Shown here piece by piece: positions 44,703-52,897 of a stretch of 64,000 nucleotides of DNA. This DNA comes from Chryseobacterium sp. OSA05B (GTDB lineage: Bacteria; Bacteroidota; Bacteroidia; Flavobacteriales; Weeksellaceae). The notes beneath the pieces were generated by a model. That model saw only the letters and a list, made by a program, of their open reading frames with translations, was not told the DNA's origin and made no database searches. The stretch's first letter is position 1, and every line of letters starts with the position of its first letter. The stretch is from positions 310,001 through 374,000 of the forward strand of contig NZ_JAHXYH010000003.1 of assembly GCF_019970065.1 (NCBI RefSeq). Reading direction: 5' to 3'. The position numbers and the translations under genes were made by a program.

Positions 44703-45347
44703 TTGAACATCGCAGTTAAAAATATCACCGTCAACAGTCAGGTTTTCACCTTAACTAATCAGCGTGCTGCATTTTGGAAAAAGGAAAAAGCATTGATTTT
44801 GTCGGACCTTCACATTGGAAAGACCGCTCATTTCAGGAAAAATGGAATTGCTTTGGCCAATCATATTATGAAAAGTGATCTGGAAAGACTTTCTTTTCTG
44901 ATTGAATATTTTCAGCCCGAAAAATTCATTGTGGTCGGAGATCTGCTTCATGCCGGAGACAATTCAGATGTAGACGAATTCTGCAGCTGGAGGAATCAGT
45001 ATCCGGATCTTCAGTTTTATCTGATTAAAGGAAATCATGACCGTCTATCCGCCGCACTGGAAAAGAAATTATGCTTAAATTTTAAATCCGAAATTTTAAC
45101 CATCGAAGGCTTTACTTTTATTCATGATTTTGACAAAACATTGCAGGAATTTCAGATCACAGGACACATTCACCCGGGCGTTGTCCTTAATTCTTCCGTA
45201 AAAAAGATCAGACTTCCCTGCTTTGTTCAGACTGAAAAACAATTATTACTTCCCGCATTCAGTGAATTCACAGGACTGGATACGAAAAACATTCCTAAAG
45301 GAGGGAAATTCTTTGTATTTACAGATTCTGAGATTCATGAAATATGA
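44703..45347 (+). CDS. Ligase-associated metallophosphoesterase (PdeM-like)
   Basis: A 214-residue calcineurin-like phosphoesterase starting at TTG 44703. Metal motifs are SDLHIGKTAHFRKNG near residue 30, GDLLHAGDN near 78, GNHDR near 109, and GHIHPG near 148. It belongs to the ligase-associated DNA damage response endonuclease family usually found as fourth gene of this operon. Here it is separated by 140 bases with repeats, so it may need read-through or its own promoter. Predicted nuclease or phosphatase on DNA. Confidence 0.88.
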   Translation: MNIAVKNITVNSQVFTLTNQRAAFWKKEKALILSDLHIGKTAHFRKNGIALANHIMKSDLERLSFLIEYFQPEKFIVVGDLLHAGDNSDVDEFCSWRNQYPDLQFYLIKGNHDRLSAALEKKLCLNFKSEILTIEGFTFIHDFDKTLQEFQITGHIHPGVVLNSSVKKIRLPCFVQTEKQLLLPAFSEFTGLDTKNIPKGGKFFVFTDSEIHEI

Positions 45348-45393
45348 GTTTAAGGCTGAGGCTGAGATCAAAATGGAGGGTAAAGCTATAAAC

Positions 45394-45420
45394 AAAAAGA
45401 CTGCCCAATGACGGCCAGTC
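45394..45420 (-). terminator. Rho-independent terminator
   Basis: GACTG (45399-45403) and CAGTC (45416-45420) with inner CC/GG pairs form a stem that on the minus strand is followed by TTTTTG. It ends the MFS gene transcript and lies after the convergent phosphoesterase gene. Confidence 0.65.
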
Positions 45421-45446
45421 CTTGAAAATATAAAAAACAGGGGAAA

Positions 45447-46667
45447 TTATTTTTGATTTTTACTTAAACGGATACTGTAAAGTGTGATCAATACGGTCGC
45501 CACTAAAAATAAAGCTCCGATCCATGGTGTGCTTGCCAGCCCCAGTGAAGAAGTTACAACAAGACCTCCGGTGTAAGACCCGATCGCAATTCCTATGTTA
45601 AATGCCGCAATATTGATTCCTGAAGCTACATCTTCAGTTCCAGGCAGTTCTTTTTCTGCGATCTGTACCACCAAAAGCTGAAGTCCCGGTACGGTTGCAA
45701 AAGATAAACCGCCTAAAAGAAACAGAGTGATAATACTTAAGATCTGATTCCCTGCTGTGAAATAAAAAGCTAACAATACCAGTCCCTGTGCTGCAAACAT
45801 CCACAGAAGCGCTTTTAAAGGATTTTTATTCGCAGTTTTCCCACCTAAAAGGTTTCCTAAAGCAATCGCAATCCCGTAAATCAGAAGAATAAAAGTCACT
45901 GTAGATTCCTTAAATCCTGTGATCTCCTGTAAGATCGGGGATAAATAGGTAAATACCACAAAAGTTCCTCCGTATCCCATCGCTGTCATTAAAAAGGCAA
46001 AGATCATACGTCTGTTTCCGAATACTTTGGGAAGACTTTTTAAAGAGGCCGTCTGGTCGCTTTTAAGGTTTTTCGGAACCAGCAGCATACTTGCGATTAA
46101 ACCTATGATTCCAAGAATTGAAACCCCAATAAAAGTTGCTCTCCATCCGAAATGCTGTCCGATAAAAGTCCCCAGTGGAACTCCGGTTACAATCGCAAGG
46201 GTAAGTCCTGCAAACATGATTGAGATCGCTGTCGCTCTCTTCTCCTCAGGAACCAACGATGCTGCAATGGTGGAGCCGATGGAGAAATAAACCCCGTGAG
46301 CAAATCCGGTCAGAATCCTCGCCATTACCAGTGTGATAAATCCCGGAGCAATGGAAGCCAATCCGTTTCCAATCACAAATAGAAGCATAATTGAAATCAG
46401 CAATGCTTTTCTGGGAATTTTCCCCGTTAATGCCGTTAGTATCGGTGCTCCTATCGCTACTCCGATGGCGTAGAGACTCACCAGAAGTCCTGCTGACGGG
46501 ATACTGATCCCCAGGTCTCCTGCTACTGTAGGAAGAAGTCCTACAATCACGAATTCTGTGGTTCCAATTCCAAATGCACTGATGGTTAATGCCCATAATG
46601 CTGCCGGCAGACCTTTGCTTTTGACAGCGGGTCCCGTTTTGATCTGTATTTCTTTTTGATAATTCAT
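45447..46667 (-). CDS. MFS transporter, AraJ/sugar efflux type
   Basis: A 406-residue major facilitator protein, twelve predicted helices, with TTEFVIVGLLPTVAGDLGIS near 36 and LTGKIPRK loop near 83, typical of the DHA1 arabinose-efflux/chloramphenicol-resistance branch. Exports small molecules by proton antiport. It is divergent from the TetR gene (156-base gap), which is the likely regulator. Substrate unknown. Confidence 0.9.
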   Translation of the reverse strand: MNYQKEIQIKTGPAVKSKGLPAALWALTISAFGIGTTEFVIVGLLPTVAGDLGISIPSAGLLVSLYAIGVAIGAPILTALTGKIPRKALLISIMLLFVIGNGLASIAPGFITLVMARILTGFAHGVYFSIGSTIAASLVPEEKRATAISIMFAGLTLAIVTGVPLGTFIGQHFGWRATFIGVSILGIIGLIASMLLVPKNLKSDQTASLKSLPKVFGNRRMIFAFLMTAMGYGGTFVVFTYLSPILQEITGFKESTVTFILLIYGIAIALGNLLGGKTANKNPLKALLWMFAAQGLVLLAFYFTAGNQILSIITLFLLGGLSFATVPGLQLLVVQIAEKELPGTEDVASGINIAAFNIGIAIGSYTGGLVVTSSLGLASTPWIGALFLVATVLITLYSIRLSKNQK

Positions 46668-46823
46668 TGCGTTATAATTTTGTTGAATTTTGATAGGACA
46701 AATTTCCGACGAATTATCTTATTATAAAAATAATTTAAATTCTAGTAAAGTATCAGAATAATGATAGTTTGTTTTTTTGGACAAAAATTCCGTTCCTTTG
46801 CAGGAAAGCCAGTCTATATCTCA

Positions 46824-47414
46824 ATGAAAAAATCGGAAGCCACCCGCCTGAATATTCTTCAGAAAGCCTTTGAACTGATCTATGTAAAAGGGTATAAAAC
46901 CACCAGCGTTGATGAGATCATTGCCACTACACAGGTAACGAAAGGGGCGTTCTATTATCATTTTAAAACAAAAGATGAAATGGGACTGGCCATCATCAAT
47001 GAACTTCTGAAAACCAACTTCAGAAGTACTTTTATTGACCCTCTTGAAAACGCGGATCGTCCACTGGAAAGTATTTATCAGCTGGTCTATGGCATCTTGA
47101 TGGAAAACGATCTTCTTAAGGTTGAATACGGCTGCCCTACTTCCAACTTAACCCAGGAAATGGCTCCCTGGCATATGGATTTCACCAGAGCACTGAACGA
47201 GCTTGCAGAACGTTGGGAAAATGCAATGATCGCCTGTATCGAAAACGGGAAGAAAGAAGGTTCCATAAAAGATCATGTGGATGCCAAGGAAGTTGCAGTT
47301 TTCGTGATGTCGGGCTATTGGGGCGTAAGAAATTTAGGAAAACTGGAAAATTCAAAATCCGTGTATCTTATTTATTTAAAAGGACTTAAAAATTATTTTG
47401 AATCTCTGGAATAA
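46824..47414 (+). CDS. TetR/AcrR family regulator
   Basis: A 196-residue regulator from the ATG at 46824; the longer frame from 46761 adds a non-family N-terminus. The DNA-binding domain is residues 1-50 (MKKSEATRLNILQKAFELIY, YKTTSVDEIIATTQVTKGAFYYHFKTKDEM split over two helices). The ligand domain follows. It is divergent from an MFS exporter and upstream of a membrane/rhodanese operon preceded by a 12-bp-arm palindrome, so it probably represses one or both. Confidence 0.92.
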   Translation: MKKSEATRLNILQKAFELIYVKGYKTTSVDEIIATTQVTKGAFYYHFKTKDEMGLAIINELLKTNFRSTFIDPLENADRPLESIYQLVYGILMENDLLKVEYGCPTSNLTQEMAPWHMDFTRALNELAERWENAMIACIENGKKEGSIKDHVDAKEVAVFVMSGYWGVRNLGKLENSKSVYLIYLKGLKNYFESLE

Positions 47415-47424
47415 TTTTTTCTTA

Positions 47425-47462
47425 AAAAACATACTAGTTAGTATGTTTTTATTCTATCTTTG
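47425..47462 (+). promoter_or_regulatory. TetR-type operator and -7 box
   Basis: Two perfect 12-bp arms (AAAAACATACTA at 47425-47436 and its complement at 47439-47450) flank GT, 10 bases after the TetR stop. TATCTTTG at 47455-47462 is a perfect -7 box, and the next gene starts at 47484. The palindrome covers the -33 area. Alternatively it is a weak, AT-rich terminator of the TetR gene. Confidence 0.55.
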
Positions 47463-47483
47463 GTCCGTTCAAAAAAGTCATCC

Positions 47484-47942
47484 ATGTACCAGACCCTTAC
47501 CTTTTTGCACTCCACATTCCGGTGGATCGTTTTATTAAGTATTATATATGCCTTATGGCGAGCCTATAGAGGATATTCTCATCACAAAACATTTTCCAAA
47601 ACAGATGACTCAGTCAGACATTGGACAGCAACGATTGCCCATATTCAGCTGATCTTCGGGATTGTTCTCTACGTTAAAAGTCCAATCGTTAAGTATTTCT
47701 GGAAGAATTTCAGTGAAGCCAAAGAATCTCTGGACATGCTTTTCTTCGGACTGATTCATATTTCCCTGATGATTACAGCTATTGTACTGATCACTATTGG
47801 TTCCGCTTTAGCCAAAAGAAAACCTACAGACCGGGAAAAATTCAAAACAATGCTCATCTGGTTTGCAGTGGCGCTTGCCGTTATTTTCATAGCAATTCCC
47901 TGGCCGTTCTCTCCTTTTGTTAACAGACCTTATTTCAGATAA
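47484..47942 (+). CDS. Small four-helix membrane protein
   Basis: A 152-residue protein from the ATG at 47484; an in-frame TTG at 47460 falls inside the -7 box. Four hydrophobic segments (about 8-25, 48-68, 84-106, 120-140) and a conserved-looking LHSTFRWIVLL N-terminus with two histidines (also HIQLIFG) that could bind haem, as in cytochrome-b-like small proteins. I do not recognise a named family. It is first in a run with DUF3817 and rhodanese genes (2-base gap, then 4-base overlap). Confidence 0.75.
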   Translation: MYQTLTFLHSTFRWIVLLSIIYALWRAYRGYSHHKTFSKTDDSVRHWTATIAHIQLIFGIVLYVKSPIVKYFWKNFSEAKESLDMLFFGLIHISLMITAIVLITIGSALAKRKPTDREKFKTMLIWFAVALAVIFIAIPWPFSPFVNRPYFR

Positions 47943-47944
47943 TT

Positions 47945-48247
47945 ATGATACATTTATTAAAAACAAAAATCGGACGCCTGAGAATTCTGGCGATTCTGGA
48001 AGGAATCTCTCTACTGGCCCTGGTATTTATCGCCGTTCCAATGAAATACTGGCTTGGAAATCCCGCTCTTGTTAAGATGATGGGCCCAATCCACGGGACT
48101 TTATTTCTTCTTTTCCTCTTTAATACTTTAAGTGTAGGGGTTGAGCAACAATGGAAATTTAAGGAAACGACCTGGAAAGTGATCCTGGCATGTTTTATTC
48201 CTTTCGGGACTTTTTATATCGATAATAAAATTCTGAGCAAATTGTGA
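47945..48247 (+). CDS. DUF3817 membrane protein
   Basis: A 100-residue integral membrane protein with three predicted helices: LRILAILEGISLLALVFIAV, GPIHGTLFLLFLFNTLSVG and VILACFIPFGTFYIDNK. The EG-S motif and the MMGPIHG centre are characteristic of DUF3817, whose function is unknown. Its stop overlaps the GTG start of the rhodanese gene, so the two are coupled. Confidence 0.85.
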   Translation: MIHLLKTKIGRLRILAILEGISLLALVFIAVPMKYWLGNPALVKMMGPIHGTLFLLFLFNTLSVGVEQQWKFKETTWKVILACFIPFGTFYIDNKILSKL

Positions 48248-48597
48248 AAACGATACTTATATTTTGCGGAATAGCGCTTACAGTGTATATCATTTACCGG
48301 GTTTATAAATATCAGACTTTGGATGACGGCTTAGATCAGTTGATTAAAAAAGGGGCTGTCATTCTCGATGTAAGAACTGAGAAAGAATATGAAATGGGAC
48401 ATATGGAAGGTTCGGTAAATATTTCTTTGGGAACCATCAGGGAAAGATATGTTGGACTGGATCGTGAAAAAACGTACATCACGGTATGTTCCCACGGACT
48501 TCGCAGTGTAAAGGCTGAAAATATTCTAAAAGAAAGAGGATTTAAGCATGTGCACAATGGCGGTGCGTGGACTGACCTTCAGGGATTGCTAAAGTAA
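48244..48597 (+). CDS. Membrane-anchored rhodanese-like protein
   Basis: A 117-residue protein starting at GTG 48244. One N-terminal membrane helix (about 1-17) is followed by a rhodanese domain: AVILDVRTEKEYEMGHMEGS, the active-site loop CSHGLRS (cysteine near residue 82) and GFKHVHNGGAWTDL. It would handle sulfane sulfur or persulfide at the membrane. It ends the TetR-linked operon and could serve cyanide or sulfide detoxification, which is inference. Confidence 0.88.
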   Translation: MKTILIFCGIALTVYIIYRVYKYQTLDDGLDQLIKKGAVILDVRTEKEYEMGHMEGSVNISLGTIRERYVGLDREKTYITVCSHGLRSVKAENILKERGFKHVHNGGAWTDLQGLLK

Positions 48598-48665
48598 GGA
48601 AGTTGCTAATTATTGAGATTGAATTTCTAGCAATAGCCATGTCAAGGTTTAACACCTTGACATAG

Positions 48666-48692
48666 CTATCTTCCATCTTCCCACTTCCCGCT
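48666..48692. repeat. Pyrimidine-rich intergenic repeat block
   Basis: CTATCTTCCATCTTCCCACT and following bases match, in reverse, the purine-rich GGAAGATGGGA-type blocks at 27682-27711 and elsewhere. It lies between the convergent rhodanese and nitrilase genes, after a short hairpin-like AAGGTTTAACACCTT sequence that may end transcription. Confidence 0.5.
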
Positions 48693-48698
48693 TCAAAA

Positions 48699-49655
48699 CT
48701 AAATAGAACTATCCTTCATCCAAACCACTTTCTGTTCAGAATGATGTTCCTTACCGATGATATCGCGGTACAGTTCCGGCCTTCTTGCTTTTACATATCT
48801 GCTTCCGCCGGCCTGAGTGAGTTTTTCTGGGGTAAAAACTGCTGTTTCAAAACTGTCATTAAACGAACGGCATTCCGCAATGATATCTCCGAAAGGATCA
48901 ATAATCATTGAACACCCATTTTTCAGCTGATCATCATCCATTCCGATCGGATTGGAGAAAACGGCATAAATTCCGTTGTCATAAGCTCTGGCAGGCAGCC
49001 ATTTCATCAGCCAGTCCCGGCCTTTCATTCCATCAAATTCCAGGCGGAGCGATGTAGAATCGGCTTCCCTGTTCTTCCACAATTCAGGATCTACAAAACC
49101 TGCTCCCGGCCTTGTAGAAGGCGTACACATGGTGACGTGAGGCATGAAAATAATATCTGCCCCCAAAAGCCTGGTCGCTCTTACATTTTCAACGATATTG
49201 TTGTCATAGCAGATCAGAATTCCGCATTTCCAACCATGAATTTCAAAAACACAGTATTCGTTTCCTGGCGTCAGATGTGGGTTGATAAATGGGTGAAGTT
49301 TTCTGTATTTGGCTTTCAGTCCGGTTTTATCTACACAGACGTAAGCCTTGAAAATATAATCATTTTCATCTTTTTCAAATAATCCTGCCAAAATAGTAAT
49401 ATCATGCTTCAAAGCAATCTGCTGTAGTTTTTGAATGCTTTTCCCATCAGGAATGAATTCTGCGACTTCCAGAAGCTGTTCTTTGGTCAGATTCCGGGCA
49501 AAAGTATAGCCTGTAATTGAACATTCATGAAAAACAATGACTTGTGAGCCTTTCGAAGCGGCTTCTGCAGCTAATTTTTCTATGACGGATAGATTGTATT
49601 CTTTATCACCGCTTTTATTTTCGAACTGGGCGGTTGAAACTTTAAGATTGTCCAT
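48699..49655 (-). CDS. Nitrilase superfamily amidohydrolase
   Basis: A 318-residue carbon-nitrogen hydrolase from the ATG at 49655 (a TTG at 49670 would add five residues). The catalytic triad is visible: glutamate in VIVFHECSITGY near 45, lysine in KYRKLHPFINPH near 118, cysteine in CGILICYDNNI near 153. It hydrolyses a nitrile or amide in the cytoplasm; the residues fit an aliphatic amidase or N-carbamoyl-type branch. It lies downstream of an AraC gene on the same strand, 61 bases away. Confidence 0.88.
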   Translation of the reverse strand: MDNLKVSTAQFENKSGDKEYNLSVIEKLAAEAASKGSQVIVFHECSITGYTFARNLTKEQLLEVAEFIPDGKSIQKLQQIALKHDITILAGLFEKDENDYIFKAYVCVDKTGLKAKYRKLHPFINPHLTPGNEYCVFEIHGWKCGILICYDNNIVENVRATRLLGADIIFMPHVTMCTPSTRPGAGFVDPELWKNREADSTSLRLEFDGMKGRDWLMKWLPARAYDNGIYAVFSNPIGMDDDQLKNGCSMIIDPFGDIIAECRSFNDSFETAVFTPEKLTQAGGSRYVKARRPELYRDIIGKEHHSEQKVVWMKDSSI

Positions 49656-49716
49656 TCTTTTTTTCTGCAAAGCTAGCAGACACCCTCATCCGAAGATTGT
49701 ACAAAACCGACATCGG

Positions 49717-50517
49717 CTAAGTAAACGGAATTTCGATAAAATTGACAGCCAGTTTATTTTCTGTTTTCAGGTACTGACCGGGCGTCAATCCGATTGTGTT
49801 TTTGAATTCCCTGATCAGATGCGACTGATCTGAATATCCTGCTTCGTAGGAAAGACTAGCGATACTGTTCTGATCCGTACTGTTTTTCATCAGACTTAAA
49901 AAATGATGAAGCCGGATGATGGTACTGTATTTCTTGGGGGATATGCCGATATTTTCATCAAACTTCCTTTCAATATGGCGTTCAGAATATCCAGTGAAGT
50001 GCTCCAGCTCTTTCAGCGATAAAGTTCCCCTGTTTTGAAGCATATGTTGCTGAACTTTCATGAGCCAGGAATCCGGATTGCTTTTTGTGGAGATCAGCTT
50101 CATGAAATATGCATTCAGGGCCGCTATTATGGATTTCGGATCTTCTTTGTTATCCAGCTTTTCCTGAAATGGCAGCAACTGATCTTTCAAAATATCCGAA
50201 GCGGAAACAATTTCGTTTTTAATGTCTTTGGCGGCCACATCAAACAGCAGATTGAAAAAATAAGGCTGAAAAACCACTGCCAATATTGAAAATTTCCCTT
50301 TTGTACTCAAATCTTTATATTGAGTGGGTTGACCGTAAAAAAAGGATAATGGCAGATTTTTATCCTGTCCGTCAAGCATATTCATATCTGCGGAGATGAT
50401 TAAACCGGTATTTCCATCAGCAAACAATCGCAGATTTTTGGTGATATCTTCCGGATTTTCTAAGAAGATATAATGTTTAATATAATTGGCCAGCTGCCTG
50501 GGAGGAGAGATCTGCAT
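49717..50517 (-). CDS. AraC family transcriptional regulator
   Basis: A 266-residue regulator with an N-terminal DUF6597-like sensing domain (IKHYIFLENPE near 13) and C-terminal AraC helix-turn-helix (about 155-255: LKELEHFTGYSERHIERKFD and YEAGYSDQSHLIREFKNTIG). It follows the antiporter gene after one base and precedes the nitrilase gene, so it may regulate either. Confidence 0.9.
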   Translation of the reverse strand: MQISPPRQLANYIKHYIFLENPEDITKNLRLFADGNTGLIISADMNMLDGQDKNLPLSFFYGQPTQYKDLSTKGKFSILAVVFQPYFFNLLFDVAAKDIKNEIVSASDILKDQLLPFQEKLDNKEDPKSIIAALNAYFMKLISTKSNPDSWLMKVQQHMLQNRGTLSLKELEHFTGYSERHIERKFDENIGISPKKYSTIIRLHHFLSLMKNSTDQNSIASLSYEAGYSDQSHLIREFKNTIGLTPGQYLKTENKLAVNFIEIPFT

Positions 50518-50518
50518 G

Positions 50519-51757
50519 CTACAATTTAAGCTTTTTTATAATCCATGGCAACGTGAGTCCCTGTCCTAAAAGTGAAATTAAGACAACGGCTATGGACAGG
50601 AAAACGATTTCACTGCGTAAGGGAAAAGGTTCACCATCACTTAATGTCGCAGGAAGCCCCAGCGCAATGGCTAATGAAACAATTCCTCGCATCCCCGACC
50701 AGGTAATGATAAAGCTTGTTTTGGAATCAAATAAAGCTTCTTCACTGATTTTTCTTCTCCCCTGAAAAGCTTTCTGAAGGTTGAACTGCTGTAAATAAAC
50801 CCTTGCCATTCTGATCAGTAAGGTGACCAGTACAATGATTACGGCATATCCTGCATAAGTCCAGACCTGAATATGAGCCATTTTTCTCACGATAATCGGA
50901 AACTCAAGACCGATTAATAAAAATATTAGTCCATTCAGAAGGAAAATAATAATATCCCAGAAATTTCTGGACTGCTCCTTCACATGATCCGGAAATTTAT
51001 TTCTGCTCAGTTTAGACATTCCCAAACCGAGTGCAACCACCGCAATCACTCCCGATACCTCGAAGTGCTCTGCAATAAGATACGTAACGAAGGGCATAAG
51101 AAGAATTAAACTGTTTACCACCATGGCATCTTTACGAAAGAAACCGATGGTAAGGGCCAATGCTTTAAAAATAATCCAACCCACAAGAAATCCGCCTCCC
51201 AACACAACAAAAAACTCCAGCGAGGCTTTCCAGGTAACAAAGCTGATTCCCGTAACTGCAGCAACCGCAAAGCGATAAGCAACCAAAGCTGAAGCATCAT
51301 TGATCAGGCTCTCTCCTTCCAGGATCGTCATAGTCCTGTGAGAAAGTCCTAATCCTTTTGTGACTCCAACCGCAGCTACAGCATCCGTGGCTGAAAGAAT
51401 AGAACCCAATACGAAGGCCAGCGGCCAGGTCATACCCGGAATTAAATAATAAGCGATAACAGCTATTCCGGCTGTTGTTAAAAACACCAGTCCAATAGCC
51501 AATGTCCCGATGGTATTGATGTTGGTTTTAAACTGTTGAAAGGAAATATTAAAGGCCGCATCGTACAAAAGCGGCGGTAGAAACAGCAGCATAATGATCT
51601 CAGGATTGATCTCAATTTCAGGCATTGCAGGAACAAAACCGATCATAATACCGACAATTAAAAGCAGCATCGGTACCGGAATCTTTATTTTACCCGCCAA
51701 ACCGGATATGCCGATCATTAAGGCCATGATCACTAAAATGACCGCATAGTTTTCCAT
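50519..51757 (-). CDS. Cation:proton antiporter (CPA1/NhaP type)
   Basis: A 412-residue membrane protein with about twelve helices. The ion-site motif SATDAVAAVG with the aspartate near residue 124 and GESLINDASALVAYRFA near 148 are hallmarks of NhaP/YjcE-type sodium-proton antiporters. It lacks the long cytosolic C-terminal tail of some family members. It helps keep pH and Na+ balance. Upstream is a 285-base AT-rich gap shared with the divergent PNPOx-like gene; no other feature is seen on the minus side. Confidence 0.92.
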   Translation of the reverse strand: MENYAVILVIMALMIGISGLAGKIKIPVPMLLLIVGIMIGFVPAMPEIEINPEIIMLLFLPPLLYDAAFNISFQQFKTNINTIGTLAIGLVFLTTAGIAVIAYYLIPGMTWPLAFVLGSILSATDAVAAVGVTKGLGLSHRTMTILEGESLINDASALVAYRFAVAAVTGISFVTWKASLEFFVVLGGGFLVGWIIFKALALTIGFFRKDAMVVNSLILLMPFVTYLIAEHFEVSGVIAVVALGLGMSKLSRNKFPDHVKEQSRNFWDIIIFLLNGLIFLLIGLEFPIIVRKMAHIQVWTYAGYAVIIVLVTLLIRMARVYLQQFNLQKAFQGRRKISEEALFDSKTSFIITWSGMRGIVSLAIALGLPATLSDGEPFPLRSEIVFLSIAVVLISLLGQGLTLPWIIKKLKL

Positions 51758-52042
51758 CAGATTTTATCGTATTGAAATATTTCGAATTCCTTTTGTGAAA
51801 TAAGGTTCTACCACAAAAATAATTATTTCTGGTGATCACAGGACTTTTTTAGGTCTTAAATCTATTCAGCTTTTCATTCAAATCATTTTGTGAGGGACTA
51901 AAACAGTGAGAAAACGGGGATATTTAATGGCAATTTTTTTATTATAATTTCCTTTTTGGTTAGATTTTTGAACTAAACAGAGCAACGTATACTGTATTGT
52001 ATTTCTATTTTTAAAAATTCCAATCACTTAAAATATAATATT

Positions 52043-52549
52043 ATGTCAACAAAAAATTTAACCCACCTCGAAGCCATTAAAAAAATCCAGGAACTGTCTG
52101 AAAAGGCAAGAATTTGTATGTTCTGTACCGAACTCGGAACCACACCTTTAAATTCCCGGCCTATGACGCTTCAGGAAACGGATGACAGCGGAAATTTATG
52201 GTTTATCAGCAGCGCGACCAGCAATAAGAATTTTGAGATCAAAGATGACCGGAATGTACAGCTTTTCTTTATGAATAATGGTGATTCGCAGTATCTTTCT
52301 GTCTTTGGGCAGGCTTCTGTCTACAAGGATAAAGCTACCATTGAAGAAAAATGGTCGCCGATGGCCAAGGCATGGTTTGACGGAAAAGATGATCCGGATG
52401 TAACCATCATTCGTGTAGAGCCCAAAGAAACCTATTACTGGGATACCAAAGCAGGAAAGCTGGTGAGCCTGTTCAGTTTTGTAGCTTCGGCTCTGACCGG
52501 TATTAAAACCAATAACTCCGACGGCGTAGAAGGTAACGCTATCGTATAA
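52043..52549 (+). CDS. PNPOx-fold general stress protein (GSP26-like)
   Basis: A 168-residue flavin-binding split-barrel protein of the pyridoxamine 5'-phosphate oxidase-like superfamily (general stress protein 26). The core is ICMFCTELGTTPLNSRPMTL near residue 27, DDSGNLWFISS near 53, and RNVQLFFMN near 76. It lacks PdxH substrate residues and is not the vitamin B6 enzyme. Such proteins bind FMN or F420-like cofactors and are often stress-induced. The upstream region shares a spaced block with the dehydrogenase gene at 33980. A strong terminator follows. Confidence 0.85.
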   Translation: MSTKNLTHLEAIKKIQELSEKARICMFCTELGTTPLNSRPMTLQETDDSGNLWFISSATSNKNFEIKDDRNVQLFFMNNGDSQYLSVFGQASVYKDKATIEEKWSPMAKAWFDGKDDPDVTIIRVEPKETYYWDTKAGKLVSLFSFVASALTGIKTNNSDGVEGNAIV

Positions 52550-52552
52550 GAC

Positions 52553-52588
52553 AAAGTTGGTTGAGGAAAATCCTCAGCCAACTTTTCT
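52553..52588 (+). terminator. Rho-independent terminator
   Basis: AAAGTTGG and TGAGGA pair with TCCTCA and CCAACTTT around an AAA loop with one bulge pair, followed by T. It ends the stress-protein transcript a few bases after the stop codon. Confidence 0.88.
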
Positions 52589-52613
52589 ACAACATAAATA
52601 TTAATCTGATATC

Positions 52614-52657
52614 AAAAAAAACTGGTAGCTGCGACTCCCAAAGCCACCAGTTTTTTT
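52614..52657 (-). terminator. Rho-independent terminator
   Basis: AAAAAAACTGGT (52614-52625) pairs with ACCAGTTTTTTT (52646-52657), with a partly paired loop. On the minus strand it ends the cupin-DHDPS-thioredoxin transcript; the stem overlaps the thioredoxin stop codon. Confidence 0.85.
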
Positions 52658-52889
52658 ATTTCTTCACATCCTCCATGGAAGCTCCAAAATTGATATGCAG
52701 AACATTTCCGTTCGGCGTTACCAAAGCAGGAACCGACTTTACGCCTGCATTTTCAGCTTCTGCAATTTTATTCCTGTCATTTCCTAAATGAACAATCTCT
52801 ACATTGTCAGCACCGATAAGGTTAATGATGTCATGTTCTGCACTTACACATACGGAACATCCTGCGTGATAAAAAACTGGTTTTTTCAT
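52656..52889 (-). CDS. Thioredoxin/glutaredoxin-like protein
   Basis: A 77-residue thioredoxin-fold protein, short like a glutaredoxin. The redox motif is CSVC near residue 11 (YHAGCSVCVSAE), the cis-proline is in VKSVPALVTPNG near 50. No signal peptide. It is third in a run with the DHDPS-family gene eight bases upstream. Electron donor and partner unknown. Confidence 0.85.
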   Translation of the reverse strand: MKKPVFYHAGCSVCVSAEHDIINLIGADNVEIVHLGNDRNKIAEAENAGVKSVPALVTPNGNVLHINFGASMEDVKK

Positions 52890-52897
52890 AATTTTGA

